Assembly (NCBI RefSeq): GCF_023618015.1
Contig: NZ_JAJKBJ010000004.1
Location: forward strand, 124,001-188,000
From: Legionella maioricensis
Lineage (GTDB): Bacteria; Pseudomonadota; Gammaproteobacteria; Legionellales; Legionellaceae
Direction of reading: 5' to 3'
DNA: 64,000 bases
Both the position numbers and the translations under genes were made by a program. The notes below the pieces were generated by a model that was given only the letters and a program-made list of their open reading frames with translations, was not told the DNA's origin and made no database searches. Of the stretch, positions 1 to 9,861 are shown one piece after another; within the stretch, counting starts at the first letter, position 1, and every line of letters starts with the position of its first letter.

Positions 1-487
1 TATCAAATACAGTACCATCAATTAAATGACCTGTGTATTCAACAGTTACGGTGTCTGTTTTACCTGGTTTTGCGCCAGTACCGGCATCAATAATTTTATA
101 TTGCAAACCGCTTGGTAATACAACGACACCGGTTTTAGTTTTATTTTCTTTCAAAAACGCTTCGCCTTTTGATTTGTTTTCATCAGATTTTTTGTTGAAT
201 TCAGCAGAACGTTTTGCCATTAAATCTTTCTGAAATTTATTCAGAACATCTTTCATTTGTTGTTCAGTCAAAATCAATTGAGTACCACTCATACCATCTT
301 GCATTCCTTTGGCTAATGCTTCTGGATTGATATCAATACCTTGAGTTTTGAAGTTTTTACCTAAATCAGCACCAATACTGTAAGACAATTTATCTTTGTC
401 CGTAGTTAGCGATGCTGCATCGGTTGCAGCCATTGCTGTTGACATTGCCAGCCCCATGACGGCCGCAGTGACCAATTTCATCTTCAT
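1..487 (-). CDS. mip: Macrophage infectivity potentiator Mip, FKBP-type peptidyl-prolyl isomerase (C-terminus cut off by window edge)
   Basis: About 162 codons are visible, from an ATG at 487 to the left window edge. The protein opens [12 protein letters not shown] followed by a signal peptide ending near AMA (about residue 20). A helical dimerisation and linker region follows (about residues 21-120), then the start of the FKBP domain with LPSGLQYK and [15 protein letters not shown]. This is the arrangement of Legionella Mip, a surface/periplasmic PPIase that forms a homodimer and helps infection of macrophages and amoebae. An AGGGGA ribosome-binding site lies 6-7 nt before the ATG. The catalytic half of the PPIase domain is outside the window. 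It is divergent from the serine dehydratase gene. Identification rests on recalled family sequence and is strong. Confidence 0.96.
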   Translation of the reverse strand, partial: MKMKLVTAAVMGLAMSTAMAATDAASLTTDKDKLSYSIGADLGKNFKTQGIDINPEALAKGMQDGMSGTQLILTEQQMKDVLNKFQKDLMAKRSAEFNKKSDENKSKGEAFLKENKTKTGVVVLPSGLQYKIIDAGTGAKPGKTDTVTVEYTGHLIDGTVFD

Positions 488-690
488 AAACAATCCCCTT
501 TTAGTCTTTCTTTAATTACATATCTTCCTTATATACAAATCAGAAAGATATAGAACATTGTAAAAATGCCCGTTCATTCTGCCTAAATTCCTATAAAATT
601 ACCAGTCATAACCCACTATTTAATTACAAATAGACAAATACAGGTTATCCTTCTAAACTTGCCTTTAAATAGAACAAGAGACTTGAGCGT

Positions 691-2067
691 ATGAACATTA
701 GTGTATTTGACTTATTTTCTATTGGTATTGGCCCTTCGAGTTCACATACGGTGGGTCCCATGTTATCTGCTAATGCTTTTTTACAGTTACTCGAAGAAAG
801 ACATCTTTTTGATAAAACGCAGCGCGTAAAAGTAGAGCTCTATGGTTCACTAGCCCTAACCGGTAAAGGGCATGGTACTGATAAAGCAATTTTAAACGGG
901 CTGGAAAATAAAGCGCCTGAAACCGTAGTACCTGAAACCATGGTGCCACGCATGCATGAAATACTCAGTACCCATACCCTTAACCTGGCAGGCAAAAAAA
1001 ATATTACCTTTAATGAAGCAACAGACTTTTTATTTTTGCAAAAAGAGCTCTTGCCCAAGCATACCAACGGAATGCGTTTTTCCGCTTTTGACGCTCAAGG
1101 AACTCTATTAATTAACCAGGTTTATTATTCAATCGGCGGCGGCTTTATTACGACTGAAGAAGAATTTAATAAAACTGCTGAAGATTCTAATCCACCGCCC
1201 TACCCCTTCTCAACGGGAGATCAGCTATTAAAGCTATGTAGTGAAAATAACCTGAGTATTGCTGAATTAATGATGATTAATGAAAAAACCTGGCGTAGCA
1301 CAGAAGAAATTCAGCGTGGAATTTTAGCGATAGCTAAAGTAATGGATGACTGTATTGCCAGTGGGTGCAAGCACGATGGAATCTTACCGGGAGGCCTCAA
1401 TCTAAAAAGACGTGCCCCGGATCTCTATAAAAAATTAGTAGAGCACAAAGGGATTAAAAGTATATTCGAACAATCAGACATCATGAACCATTTAAATCTT
1501 TATGCCATGGCCGTAAATGAAGAAAATGCCGCTGGTGGCCGTATTGTAACTGCACCAACCAATGGCGCTGCCGGAATTATTCCAGCCGTACTAAAATATT
1601 GTCAAATGGCTCATGATAAAATGAATAATGAGGACATCTACACTTATTTTCTCACCGCAGCTGCTATTGGTATCCTCTATAAGAAAGGGGCTTCCATTTC
1701 AGGTGCCGAGGTAGGTTGTCAAGGTGAAGTAGGTGTTGCCTCTTCGATGGCAGCAGCAGGTCTCACCGCGGTACTTGGTGGTACTGTTGCGCAGGTTGAA
1801 AATGCAGCTGAAATTGCTATGGAGCATCATCTAGGAATGACCTGCGATCCGGTTTTAGGACTAGTACAAATACCTTGTATTGAACGTAATGCTATGGGTT
1901 CCGTAAAAGCAGTTAACGCTACAAGAATGGCACTTATAGGCGATGGCCAACATCATATTTCTTTGGATAAGGTCATTAAAACGATGAAACAGACTGGTAT
2001 AGACATGCAAAGCATCTATAAAGAAACATCCATGGGAGGTCTGGCTGTTAATTTACCTGAATGTTAG
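691..2067 (+). CDS. sdaA: L-serine dehydratase, iron-sulfur type, single chain
   Basis: 458 aa, the usual length for one-chain bacterial L-serine ammonia-lyases that turn L-serine into pyruvate and ammonia. The N-terminal beta domain has the signature [12 protein letters not shown] (residues 12-23). The C-terminal alpha domain holds candidate [4Fe-4S] ligands at about C343 ([11 protein letters not shown]), C385 (GMTCDPVLG) and C396 (IPCIERNA), plus the serine-binding loop [14 protein letters not shown]. It is a single gene, divergent from mip and convergent with the YHS-domain gene, with a palindromic repeat after its stop. In Legionella amino acids, serine in particular, are a main carbon source, so this is a core catabolic enzyme. 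sdaA and sdaB paralogues cannot be told apart here. Confidence 0.95.
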   Translation: MNISVFDLFSIGIGPSSSHTVGPMLSANAFLQLLEERHLFDKTQRVKVELYGSLALTGKGHGTDKAILNGLENKAPETVVPETMVPRMHEILSTHTLNLAGKKNITFNEATDFLFLQKELLPKHTNGMRFSAFDAQGTLLINQVYYSIGGGFITTEEEFNKTAEDSNPPPYPFSTGDQLLKLCSENNLSIAELMMINEKTWRSTEEIQRGILAIAKVMDDCIASGCKHDGILPGGLNLKRRAPDLYKKLVEHKGIKSIFEQSDIMNHLNLYAMAVNEENAAGGRIVTAPTNGAAGIIPAVLKYCQMAHDKMNNEDIYTYFLTAAAIGILYKKGASISGAEVGCQGEVGVASSMAAAGLTAVLGGTVAQVENAAEIAMEHHLGMTCDPVLGLVQIPCIERNAMGSVKAVNATRMALIGDGQHHISLDKVIKTMKQTGIDMQSIYKETSMGGLAVNLPEC

Positions 2068-2095
2068 AGCCTAATTAGTCACTATTCCCGGAGAT

Positions 2096-2177
2096 GCCGT
2101 CATTGTGTGCCTTGGCGAAGCATAACAATGTTTCGTTAAGTTCTGTACAATTGCTTCACTTCATTCGCAATGACGGC
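2096..2177. repeat. Palindromic dispersed repeat (REP-like) between convergent genes
   Basis: Perfect 10-bp ends GCCGTCATTG (2096-2105) and CAATGACGGC (2168-2177) enclose a partly self-complementary interior. It lies between the convergent stop codons of the serine dehydratase and YHS genes. The arms resemble the widespread GTCATTGCGAGCG-type REP sequences of many bacteria. It may also act as a two-way terminator hairpin; there is no clear T-run. Confidence 0.7.
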
Positions 2178-2196
2178 TATTGGAGTATGTTATAAA

Positions 2197-2652
2197 TTAT
2201 AGTTTGGAAGGGTCGGTATCCTTGATTTGTGCCCAATTGGCATTTGCTTTTTTAATATTCCCTGGAATGTCTTTAACCCAAATTTTCGCAACCCGCTCAT
2301 TAAGATTCAAATAGAGTTTTCCATCCACAATTTTCCAGGCTAAAGGATCACTGGCTATTTTTTTGCCCAGGGAAAGGCCCATAGCACACCATCCACCATA
2401 CTGAGGTAAGTACTTCTCTGGATTTTCCTGAAACATTTTTTTATGTTCGCCACTGACAAATAAATAATTAATCCCATTTTGCATCACTACATGGTCACCA
2501 TTACCCTTAACTGGTTTGTGATCCGTGAAATAACTCACGACATCATAACCTTGATTACCTACGGCAAAATAAGTGGTATCAGCAGCAAAAACTGAGGACT
2601 GGCAGAGGACTAAAACTAAAAGTGCCAGCATACAACGTTTAATTGTCTTCAT
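2197..2652 (-). CDS. YHS domain-containing periplasmic protein
   Basis: 151 aa from the ATG at 2652. That ATG has AAGGA seven nt upstream; a TTG two codons earlier is less likely because it almost touches this site. Residues 1-24 form a signal peptide (MKTIKRCMLALLVLVLCQSS, then VFAADT). The mature part starts with YFAVGNQGYDVVSYFTDHKP and continues with INYLFVSGEHKKMFQENPEK and QYGGWCAMG, the pattern of YHS-domain proteins. The YHS domain is a small fold found in metal-related and redox proteins; its exact role in this secreted family is not established. One cysteine in GGWCAMG could be functional. It stands alone, convergent with the serine dehydratase. Confidence 0.85.
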   Translation of the reverse strand: MKTIKRCMLALLVLVLCQSSVFAADTTYFAVGNQGYDVVSYFTDHKPVKGNGDHVVMQNGINYLFVSGEHKKMFQENPEKYLPQYGGWCAMGLSLGKKIASDPLAWKIVDGKLYLNLNERVAKIWVKDIPGNIKKANANWAQIKDTDPSKL

Positions 2653-2797
2653 AATCAATTCCTTTTGTAAAATACCAACAGAAAAGAAACAAGCATCTTT
2701 ATCATTCTAGCATACCAATTAAATATCTTAAGTTGCTATATTTAGTAGGCTTAACTAGACTTTTATAAAGGAGTCGTTATTAATTAGGGGGGACCGG

Positions 2798-3955
2798 ATG
2801 AGTAACAAATCACATATTCTTAGCGCACAATCCTCTGCAAAAGACGCGCGTACTGCTGTAAGAGAATTTCACGCAGCGGTATCTCAACCCCATATGTCCC
2901 TCGTTGTTTTTTTCTGCTCCAGTCATTATGCTCTTGATGAACTCGCTGAAGAAATGAATTCTCTTTTTCCTGACGTGCTGGTCGTAGGATGCACCACTGC
3001 CGGTGAAATCGGACCTGGTGGATACATTCAAAATAGTCTTACAGGGGCAAGCTTTCCTTCTGATGGCTTTACGGTTGTGGCCAAGAGTTATGACAACATA
3101 CAGCAATTCGATGACGCCAAAGGGCAAGCTTTTGTTAATGATTTACTGCAGGAATTAGAAGCCCGCGCACCTGACACTGACTCCAGAAATACTTTTGCTT
3201 TATCACTGATCGATGGCTTATCCCTTCGCGAAGAACCCATAGCACGAGCCTTTCAGCATGCTTTAGGCAATATTTTATTACTTGGAGGTTCTGCAGGTGA
3301 TGATTTACAGTTTAAATCAACCTGGATATTTTATGGAGGTTCCTTTCAGACCGACAGAGCGGTACTTACTTTGGTGAATACCATTTATCAATTTAAAGTA
3401 TTTAAATCACAACATTTTATCTGCGGGCATGAAAGACTGGTAGTAACCAAAGCGGCCCCTTCCCAACGCCTTGTTAGTGAAATTAATGGGTATCCAGCAA
3501 ATATCGAATACGCACGCGTTATAGGTGTCCCTGTTGATGAACTTGATTCAAATCATTTCTCGGCTTTTCCAATGGTGGTACGTATCAATCAGGTAGATTA
3601 CGTGCGCTCCATTCAAAAGTGTAATCCGGATGGAAGCTTAACTTTTTATTGCGCCATCGACAGTGGTTTGGTATTTATGGCTGCCCATGGAGTTAATCTC
3701 GTCAATAACCTCGAGCAAACATTTCATAATATTCATGATGAAATTGGTAAACCACAATTGGTACTAGCTTGCGACTGCATACTTCGTAAGCTAGAGGTAG
3801 GGCGGGAAGGCCTGGAGAATCGAGTGGAAGACATTTTAAAGAATAATAACGTTATTGGTTTTAATTCCTATGGTGAACAATTCATGGGCGTCCATATCAA
3901 TCAAACCATTACCGGCATTGCTATCGGTTTATCGCGAGAAAAAAATCATGGCTGA
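2798..3955 (+). CDS. FIST domain sensory protein
   Basis: 385 aa with no signal peptide or membrane segment. An N-terminal FIST domain (about residues 35-235, with VVGCTTAGEIGPGGY and a GGSAGDDLQF loop) is followed by a FIST-C domain (about 240-370, with SYGEQF near the end). FIST domains are ligand-binding sensory modules, thought to bind small molecules such as amino acids, usually linked to signalling output domains. Here the output is in trans: the stop overlaps the start of the PAS-PAS-GGDEF gene by 8 bp, so the two are very likely co-translated as a sensor/cyclase pair. The start is an ATG just after GGGGGGACCGG. The family call is firm; the ligand is unknown. Confidence 0.88.
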   Translation: MSNKSHILSAQSSAKDARTAVREFHAAVSQPHMSLVVFFCSSHYALDELAEEMNSLFPDVLVVGCTTAGEIGPGGYIQNSLTGASFPSDGFTVVAKSYDNIQQFDDAKGQAFVNDLLQELEARAPDTDSRNTFALSLIDGLSLREEPIARAFQHALGNILLLGGSAGDDLQFKSTWIFYGGSFQTDRAVLTLVNTIYQFKVFKSQHFICGHERLVVTKAAPSQRLVSEINGYPANIEYARVIGVPVDELDSNHFSAFPMVVRINQVDYVRSIQKCNPDGSLTFYCAIDSGLVFMAAHGVNLVNNLEQTFHNIHDEIGKPQLVLACDCILRKLEVGREGLENRVEDILKNNNVIGFNSYGEQFMGVHINQTITGIAIGLSREKNHG

Positions 3956-5471
3956 TTTACCTCAACCCAATGATGAACAAGGATTACGAGCGGAAATCGA
4001 GCGTCTTAATAAAATTATCAAGGCATTGATTGATCGTGCCGAACAAGATATGAATGCACCCAATTCAGATTTTGGGGTATTTCAAACAACGGTTATGCTG
4101 GAAGACAAGGTAAGAATGCGAACCAGAGAGCTGGAAGAGGCACTCCACAAAAATGCCAAGATAACCCGCGCATTACAACAGGCAAATATATTAATTGAAG
4201 AAAGTGAACAACGATTACGTGACATCACTGCAGCACTGGGTGAAGGGCTACTTGTCATGGATAAAGACGGTCTAATTAAGTTTATGAATGTTGCAGCCTG
4301 TAGAATTCTCGGTATTAGTGAACACGAAGTTCTCGGTAAAAATTCCCATGAGTTATTTCACCATTCCTATCCCGATGGAAGTCCCTATCCTATTGACGAC
4401 TGTATGATCTTGGGGGTATTAAAAACAGGTCAACCTTACTCTAGTGAGGACGAATATTTTTGGCGTCAGGATGGAGCTGGTTTCCCAGTATCAGTTACTG
4501 TAACGCCTATCAAATTTAAGGAAAATACCAACGGTATCGTCATCGCTTTCCATGATATTACCCAATCAATACTGGAAAGAAACCAATTGCGTGAAATGAA
4601 AGCCGCAATCGAACAAAGTCCAGCATCCGTACTGATTGTTGATAAAGACAAGAATATTATCTACGCTAATCCAGAGTTAATCAGTGCAACGGGATATACC
4701 GAAGCAGAATTGAAAAATAAAAAAGCCAGTATTTTTCATGGAGACCAAACTCCAGGAGATAACTATATTGAATTATGGAAGACCGTGTTGAGCGGCCGCC
4801 CATGGAGTGGCGAAATACTCTACAAACGCAAGGATGGGAGCATGTTCTGGCAATCGTGGAAAGTTGCTCCGGTGACTAATAATCATGGAGAAATCCAAAA
4901 TTTTGTTGCGGTAGGTGAAGATATTACTGAAAAAAAGAAATTTCATGCTTTACTTGAGGAAATGTCCTATCAAGATGGATTGACCGGGATAGCCAATCGT
5001 CGCAAGTTCGACGAATATTTTGCTCAGGAATGGAATAGAGCCCTACGCAATAATGAACCAATAGCCATTATTATGGCGGATCTGGATTTCTTTAAGCATT
5101 ACAATGATACTCTGGGACATCAAGCGGGAGACGAATGTTTAAAACAGATTGCTCTTGCATTAAAGAACAAGGCTCACCGTGCCACTGACTTGATCGCAAG
5201 ATATGGTGGGGAAGAATTCGTATGTGTTTTGCCAGACACCGATATGGCCGGTGCAAAAGTATTTGCAGAAGAGCTGCGACAAGCGGTTTATGACCTAAAG
5301 CTCTCTCATCCCAATTCGACTGTTTCTCCCTACGTCACAATCAGCCTGGGAATAGCTTGCTGCACTCCCCGTCCGGGGATGCCAAATACTTTGCTAGAAA
5401 CAGCGGATGCAACTCTTTATCAGGCTAAAACAAAGGGGCGTAATCGCTTTGAAGTTGCCCCCGAAGGTTAA
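3948..5471 (+). CDS. PAS-PAS-GGDEF diguanylate cyclase
   Basis: 507 aa from the ATG at 3948. This start overlaps the FIST stop (ATGGCTGA); a longer open frame from 3855 would lie inside the FIST gene and add unrelated residues. Order: polar helical N-terminus (about 1-85), PAS1 (about 88-205), PAS2 with a PAC segment (about 215-335), GGDEF domain (about 340-500). The active-site signature is GGEEF (about residue 420), an active form. An RxxD motif (RATD) lies exactly five residues upstream, so the c-di-GMP inhibitory I-site is present. The enzyme should make c-di-GMP from two GTP with product inhibition, with activity probably tuned by PAS ligands and the FIST partner. It has no membrane segments, so it is cytoplasmic. 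Confidence 0.92.
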   Translation: MADLPQPNDEQGLRAEIERLNKIIKALIDRAEQDMNAPNSDFGVFQTTVMLEDKVRMRTRELEEALHKNAKITRALQQANILIEESEQRLRDITAALGEGLLVMDKDGLIKFMNVAACRILGISEHEVLGKNSHELFHHSYPDGSPYPIDDCMILGVLKTGQPYSSEDEYFWRQDGAGFPVSVTVTPIKFKENTNGIVIAFHDITQSILERNQLREMKAAIEQSPASVLIVDKDKNIIYANPELISATGYTEAELKNKKASIFHGDQTPGDNYIELWKTVLSGRPWSGEILYKRKDGSMFWQSWKVAPVTNNHGEIQNFVAVGEDITEKKKFHALLEEMSYQDGLTGIANRRKFDEYFAQEWNRALRNNEPIAIIMADLDFFKHYNDTLGHQAGDECLKQIALALKNKAHRATDLIARYGGEEFVCVLPDTDMAGAKVFAEELRQAVYDLKLSHPNSTVSPYVTISLGIACCTPRPGMPNTLLETADATLYQAKTKGRNRFEVAPEG

Positions 5472-5498
5472 GCCTTTTTTTCCTAATTCCATACCCAA

Positions 5499-6695
5499 TT
5501 AAACGTCCATACATCGGTTATTATAAACAAATTCTAATCCTCTTTGGACACCCAATATAATAAAAATAAGTATCCAAAAACTCGCCAGTACTGCGATAAA
5601 TGCAAACAAAGGCAAGCTACTTATATAACCCATAGAAATCACCGCAAGGGTCGCACTGGTCATATTGATAAAACTCATCATGGCGGCACCGCTGGCTTTA
5701 TCATTAACTGCATTGGAAGCAATATAAGAACCTCCAGCAAACAATAGACCGCTAAACAAATACAAAAATAACGTGCTTGTAAAAAACCACAAGACGGAGC
5801 CATTCCCTGAATAAACCATCACAATCATACTGACTAAACCTAATGCAGTACCAATCAAACCAAAGAAAACTACGTTATTAGCCTTATATCTTTGTAATAA
5901 CTCCTTAGCTAATAATCCCCCAGCCAACATTCCTGTCATATTCAAAAGATTCCAATAACTGTACTCAGCCGGTGATAAATGAAATAGCTCCATAACAATT
6001 TGTGGTCCCGCGGCCGAAAAACAATATCCTATTGCAGAACAAAGACCAACCACCAAAGAATAGATCAATAAGGTACCAGACGATAAAACGCTCCTGTACC
6101 CGCTGAGAATAGAGCCCAGGTCAATTGCTTGCGGTGTGGTTAATGTTTCACTAAATAACCTTGTGCCATAAAGCATCAGCAAGCCATGGCCTAATAAAAA
6201 GATAAAGCAATTTTCCCAGTGACTGTATTCAGTAATCATTCCCCCCAAAATGACCGCCAATCCTATCCCTAAGGTAAAAGATAATATGGTATAAGCCATC
6301 GCTGTTCTTCTTTGTTCTGCGGGTAACCATTCATTAATTAACATGAAGGTACATGCTAAACCACTTGCCGCACCCAAGGCATTAATAAAGCGGCCCATAA
6401 TTAATATCGAATATACGTGAAGAAAAAGGCCAGTAAAACAAACTAAAATCCCGAGAAGATTAATCAATAAACCGATGCGCAAAGCCGTGATTCGTCCAAA
6501 TCGATTTGCCAAAGGGCCATAAATAAGTTGGCCGAAAACATAGCCAACTAAAAAAACAGAGACTATCCACTCAACCTGACCTTGGAGTAGAGCATACTGT
6601 TGCTGAATTTCCGGTAAGGCAGGGGTAATAATTGCTGCAGAAAAAGAAGCGATAGAAATATAACTTAACAGGCAGAATATATTAAAAAACGCCAT
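5499..6695 (-). CDS. MFS transporter, multidrug efflux (Bcr/CflA-like)
   Basis: 398 aa, strongly hydrophobic throughout, with about 12 predicted membrane helices, the usual MFS size. The loop between helices 2 and 3 has GPLANRFGRITALRIG, the MFS motif A pattern (G-x-L-a-D-R-x-G-R). Together with the start FFNIFCLLSYISIASFSAA this suggests the drug:H+ antiporter branch. GGAGAA lies five nt before the ATG. It is transcribed alone, upstream of a very AT-rich 90-bp region and downstream of tilS on the same strand. The substrate cannot be told from sequence. Confidence 0.85.
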   Translation of the reverse strand: MAFFNIFCLLSYISIASFSAAIITPALPEIQQQYALLQGQVEWIVSVFLVGYVFGQLIYGPLANRFGRITALRIGLLINLLGILVCFTGLFLHVYSILIMGRFINALGAASGLACTFMLINEWLPAEQRRTAMAYTILSFTLGIGLAVILGGMITEYSHWENCFIFLLGHGLLMLYGTRLFSETLTTPQAIDLGSILSGYRSVLSSGTLLIYSLVVGLCSAIGYCFSAAGPQIVMELFHLSPAEYSYWNLLNMTGMLAGGLLAKELLQRYKANNVVFFGLIGTALGLVSMIVMVYSGNGSVLWFFTSTLFLYLFSGLLFAGGSYIASNAVNDKASGAAMMSFINMTSATLAVISMGYISSLPLFAFIAVLASFWILIFIILGVQRGLEFVYNNRCMDV

Positions 6696-6788
6696 TACGA
6701 TTCTCCATTAACCTGATCACTTGTTACTATTTAACTTATTATAATAGTTAACAACTAATTAATTAATGGCGTTAATAATTATAAATAA

Positions 6789-8084
6789 TTAACTATTAGT
6801 TAATAATAACCAGGAGTCCGAGGAATTATGAGTAAAAAATAAATCGCTAACCGCATAGCCAACTACTGCTGCAAACTGATCATTAATATAAATCAAAGGA
6901 ATTGTGTCTCTAAGCCAGGGAGGAACTCCCCATTCTTGAAATAATTTTTTTAACTGTTTGGTTTGACCATGCCAATAGAATTGTTCCCCTCCCCTCCTAA
7001 ACTTAATCTCTACTTTAGCATTTTGTGGAACTATTAAGCCTTGATTTACTTTCTTAGCCATTAAAGAGAAATTATATTCTGTTAAAACTAAAGGTAAGGG
7101 AAACTCTGTCCATTCAATACAATGGGGTAAACTAATGACTTTTTTTTTATCTAAATAAAGATACTGTTGATAACGACGTACTTGAATTTCATTCCAACTC
7201 ACTACGGGAGCTGCGTCTGAACTGGCAAATAAGACTTCATGGATCAATCGTTGGAAAGTAAGGGTAGAAGGCAATTGAACTTGGTTTTTTTTCAACCAAA
7301 CCCGTAATACATTCGTTATGCGCTCTATACTTAGTTTTTTCAAAGGTTCAATAAATAAAGAGTTAGTGGCCGTAAGCAATTCCTGATCATCATGGATTGC
7401 CAGCTCATCCAAATTAGCCTTGGCTTGCTGACAATGAAGTGCGGTTCGGGCTATATTTCCTACTACCCCAGGCCATTTTTTTAATAGAAGCGGCATTATT
7501 TGATGACGCAAATAGTTACGAGAATAACTAATTTCCTGATTACTTTCATCCTCAATCCATTTTAATTGGTGACTCGCTGCATAATGCTCAAGTTGCTCGC
7601 GGGAATAAGATAACAAAGGCCGGGCTAATGTTCCCACGCCCCAAGTGCTCAAGTCACTCATAGCTGCTAAACCATCTACTCCCGCACCTCTAAAAAGTTG
7701 CAAAAGTACCGTTTCAGCCTGATCATCACGATGATGGGCTAAAATCAAACAGTCTTGTGTCGTTAAGAGGGAAGAAAAAACCGTATAACGGGCTATTCGT
7801 GCCCCTTCTTCTATATTGGCTGAGCGATCAAATTCCACGGCGTGCGAAATAAAATCGATGCCTGAATTCAGACAAAATTGTTCACAATGCTTTTGCCAAT
7901 ATTCTGCATTTGAGCTAATACCGTGATTGATATGTACCGCAATTAATTTAGGGCATAAAGACGAGTGAGAAGCGAGCAGGTGCAGTAATACTGTAGAGTC
8001 TAGTCCACCGCTAAACCCTACAATTAATTTCGTGAACCCACCCAGACGAGCTATCCACTCTGAACTTAGTAACGATTTAGTCAC
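6789..8084 (-). CDS. tilS: tRNA(Ile)-lysidine synthase
   Basis: 431 aa, normal for the longer proteobacterial TilS. The N-terminal PP-loop ATPase motif SGGLDS is at residues 25-30. [19 protein letters not shown] and the RPLLS motif follow, then TilS-specific substrate and C-terminal domains ([20 protein letters not shown]). It converts the wobble cytidine of tRNA(Ile)-CAU to lysidine, needed to read AUA. The start is GTG at 8084, overlapping the accA stop by 8 bp (GTGACTAA), so the two genes are translationally linked. The accA-tilS order is common in gamma-proteobacteria. Confidence 0.95.
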   Translation of the reverse strand: MTKSLLSSEWIARLGGFTKLIVGFSGGLDSTVLLHLLASHSSLCPKLIAVHINHGISSNAEYWQKHCEQFCLNSGIDFISHAVEFDRSANIEEGARIARYTVFSSLLTTQDCLILAHHRDDQAETVLLQLFRGAGVDGLAAMSDLSTWGVGTLARPLLSYSREQLEHYAASHQLKWIEDESNQEISYSRNYLRHQIMPLLLKKWPGVVGNIARTALHCQQAKANLDELAIHDDQELLTATNSLFIEPLKKLSIERITNVLRVWLKKNQVQLPSTLTFQRLIHEVLFASSDAAPVVSWNEIQVRRYQQYLYLDKKKVISLPHCIEWTEFPLPLVLTEYNFSLMAKKVNQGLIVPQNAKVEIKFRRGGEQFYWHGQTKQLKKLFQEWGVPPWLRDTIPLIYINDQFAAVVGYAVSDLFFTHNSSDSWLLLTNS

Positions 8085-9030
8085 ATGCCCCCATGGCCAT
8101 AAATTTCTGATACCGAAGCTCTATTAATTTATCTAATGGCAGCTTTTTCAAACTCTGCAATTCTGTAGTTAATACTTTTTTTAATCGCTTCGCCATATCA
8201 TCAACATTACGATGAGCACCACCCAAAGGCTCAGGTATTACCATATCCACTAATTTATTTTCCGCTATTCTATCTGCTGTAATCCCCATAGCACGTGCAG
8301 CCTCACTGGCCTTGGCAGCATCTTTCCATAATATGGACGCACAACCTTCTGGAGAGATTACCGAGTAAATACCAAATTGCAGCATTAATACCCTGTCTCC
8401 TACTCCAATCGCTAATGCCCCCCCAGAACCAGCCTCACCAGTTACAGTACAAATAATAGGTGTTTTTAAGCGTGACATGGCAAAAAGATTACGTGCAATG
8501 GCCTCGGATTGATTTCTTTCTTCAGCTCCAATGCCGGGATAAGCCCCCGCTGTATCAATAAAAGTAAAGATGGGAAGGTTGAATTTCTCAGCCATTCTCA
8601 TTAGACGCAATGCTTTTCTATACTCTTCAGGACGAGCCATACCAAAATTGCGGTATACTTTTTCTTTGGTACGTTTTCCTTTCTGATGGCCAAGAACCAT
8701 AACAGGCTCATCATTTAAGCGAGCCAGTCCGCCAATAATAGCTGGGGCAGAAGAATGACTTCTATCGCCATGCAGCTCCTGAAAATCGGTAAAAATACGT
8801 TCAATATAATCAGTAGTCTGAGGCCTGAGTGGATGTCGGGCCATTTGTGCGACTTGCCAAGGCTCTAAATTAGAAAAAACATGGGAGGTTAAATCAGAAC
8901 ATTTAGCTTCAAGTTTCGCTATTTCATCACTTAAATTTACTTCGTTATCCGTACCTATCATGCGAAGTGCTTCAATTTTCTGATTCAACTCTTCAATAGG
9001 TTGCTCAAAATCCAAAAATTGTCGGCTCAT
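8077..9030 (-). CDS. accA: Acetyl-CoA carboxylase carboxyltransferase subunit alpha
   Basis: 317 aa, full length. It starts with the coiled region typical of AccA ([19 protein letters not shown]) and contains [20 protein letters not shown], the glycine-rich core [17 protein letters not shown] segment ([20 protein letters not shown]), and [15 protein letters not shown], the carboxybiotin/acetyl-CoA binding loops. With AccD it forms the alpha2beta2 carboxyltransferase that makes malonyl-CoA, the first step of fatty acid synthesis. It is followed by tilS with an 8-bp overlap and is divergent from the phosphopantetheinyl transferase gene. The nearby birA (biotin ligase) and Sfp-type gene fit a lipid-synthesis neighbourhood. 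Confidence 0.97.
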   Translation of the reverse strand: MSRQFLDFEQPIEELNQKIEALRMIGTDNEVNLSDEIAKLEAKCSDLTSHVFSNLEPWQVAQMARHPLRPQTTDYIERIFTDFQELHGDRSHSSAPAIIGGLARLNDEPVMVLGHQKGKRTKEKVYRNFGMARPEEYRKALRLMRMAEKFNLPIFTFIDTAGAYPGIGAEERNQSEAIARNLFAMSRLKTPIICTVTGEAGSGGALAIGVGDRVLMLQFGIYSVISPEGCASILWKDAAKASEAARAMGITADRIAENKLVDMVIPEPLGGAHRNVDDMAKRLKKVLTTELQSLKKLPLDKLIELRYQKFMAMGACD

Positions 9031-9111
9031 TGATTACTCTTTGGTAAATTAAATATCAATGGTATATGATACTCTTAACCGTTAATTGACGCCAGATTCA
9101 AAGTACATCAT

Positions 9112-9849
9112 ATGACAATTACAGGATTTACCCCTTTAAACATACAAAATTGTATTTTAAATGAATCACGCATTGATCTATGGCAATTTTCCCTGGAGCA
9201 TGAGTTAAACGTTGCCTATCAATTATTGAATGCTGATGAAAAAGCGCGTGGCGACCGATTTTACTTTAGCCGACATAAGAGACGTTTTATTACCGCTAGA
9301 GCTGCTTTGAGAATTATCCTCGGCCGCTATTTGAATACCGCTCCAGAACGCCTGGAGTTCACTTACGGTTCTCACGGTAAACCAGCAGTGGTTAATTCGC
9401 AAAGGCTGCAATTTAATATAAGCCATACCGGAGACCTTGCCTTGCTCGCCGTAGGCAAAGGCCATCCTATGGGGGTGGATGTGGAACATTACTCTGCACG
9501 CCCCTATGAGGGCATAGCAAAAGGTTTATTTTCGGATCAGGAATTTGAAGAATTTACAAAAGTGCCGGCGAAATTGAAAGCGGCTGTTTTTTTTCATGTG
9601 TGGGCACAAAAAGAAGCCTTTATTAAAGCGTGCGGACTAGGCCTTTCTTATCCGACAAAAGAGTTTAATGTTCCTACCTCCATACCAACAAAACAATTAG
9701 TAAAAGATCCGCTTCATAATGTCACATGGCAACTACGCTCGTTCATGCCAGGAGTAGCCTGCAGTGGCGCCTTATGCTACCACCCTACTGTAAGGGAACT
9801 GCGCCATGGATTGCTTCAACTCCACCCCTCTTTCAGTCTGAGATACTAG
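9112..9849 (+). CDS. 4'-phosphopantetheinyl transferase, Sfp type
   Basis: 245 aa, the size of Sfp/Gsp-type enzymes. Visible motifs: YGSHGKPAV, FNISHTGDLALLAVG, GVDVEH (about residues 121-126; the acidic residues bind Mg2+) and FFHVWAQKEAFIKACGLGL (the W-x-x-KE-A-x-x-K motif, about 160-178). Such enzymes move the phosphopantetheine arm of CoA onto a carrier-protein serine. The broad Sfp type is usually needed for polyketide or nonribosomal peptide carriers. No carrier protein is seen in this window, so the target lies elsewhere. The stop is 12 bp before birA, suggesting one operon. Confidence 0.93.
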   Translation: MTITGFTPLNIQNCILNESRIDLWQFSLEHELNVAYQLLNADEKARGDRFYFSRHKRRFITARAALRIILGRYLNTAPERLEFTYGSHGKPAVVNSQRLQFNISHTGDLALLAVGKGHPMGVDVEHYSARPYEGIAKGLFSDQEFEEFTKVPAKLKAAVFFHVWAQKEAFIKACGLGLSYPTKEFNVPTSIPTKQLVKDPLHNVTWQLRSFMPGVACSGALCYHPTVRELRHGLLQLHPSFSLRY

Positions 9850-9861
9850 GGGCTGATTTAT

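Noticed and set aside
5464-5482. AAGG-TTAAG-CCTT followed by a T-run after the GGDEF gene
   Set aside because: Only a four-base-pair stem that includes the stop codon; too weak to call a terminator.
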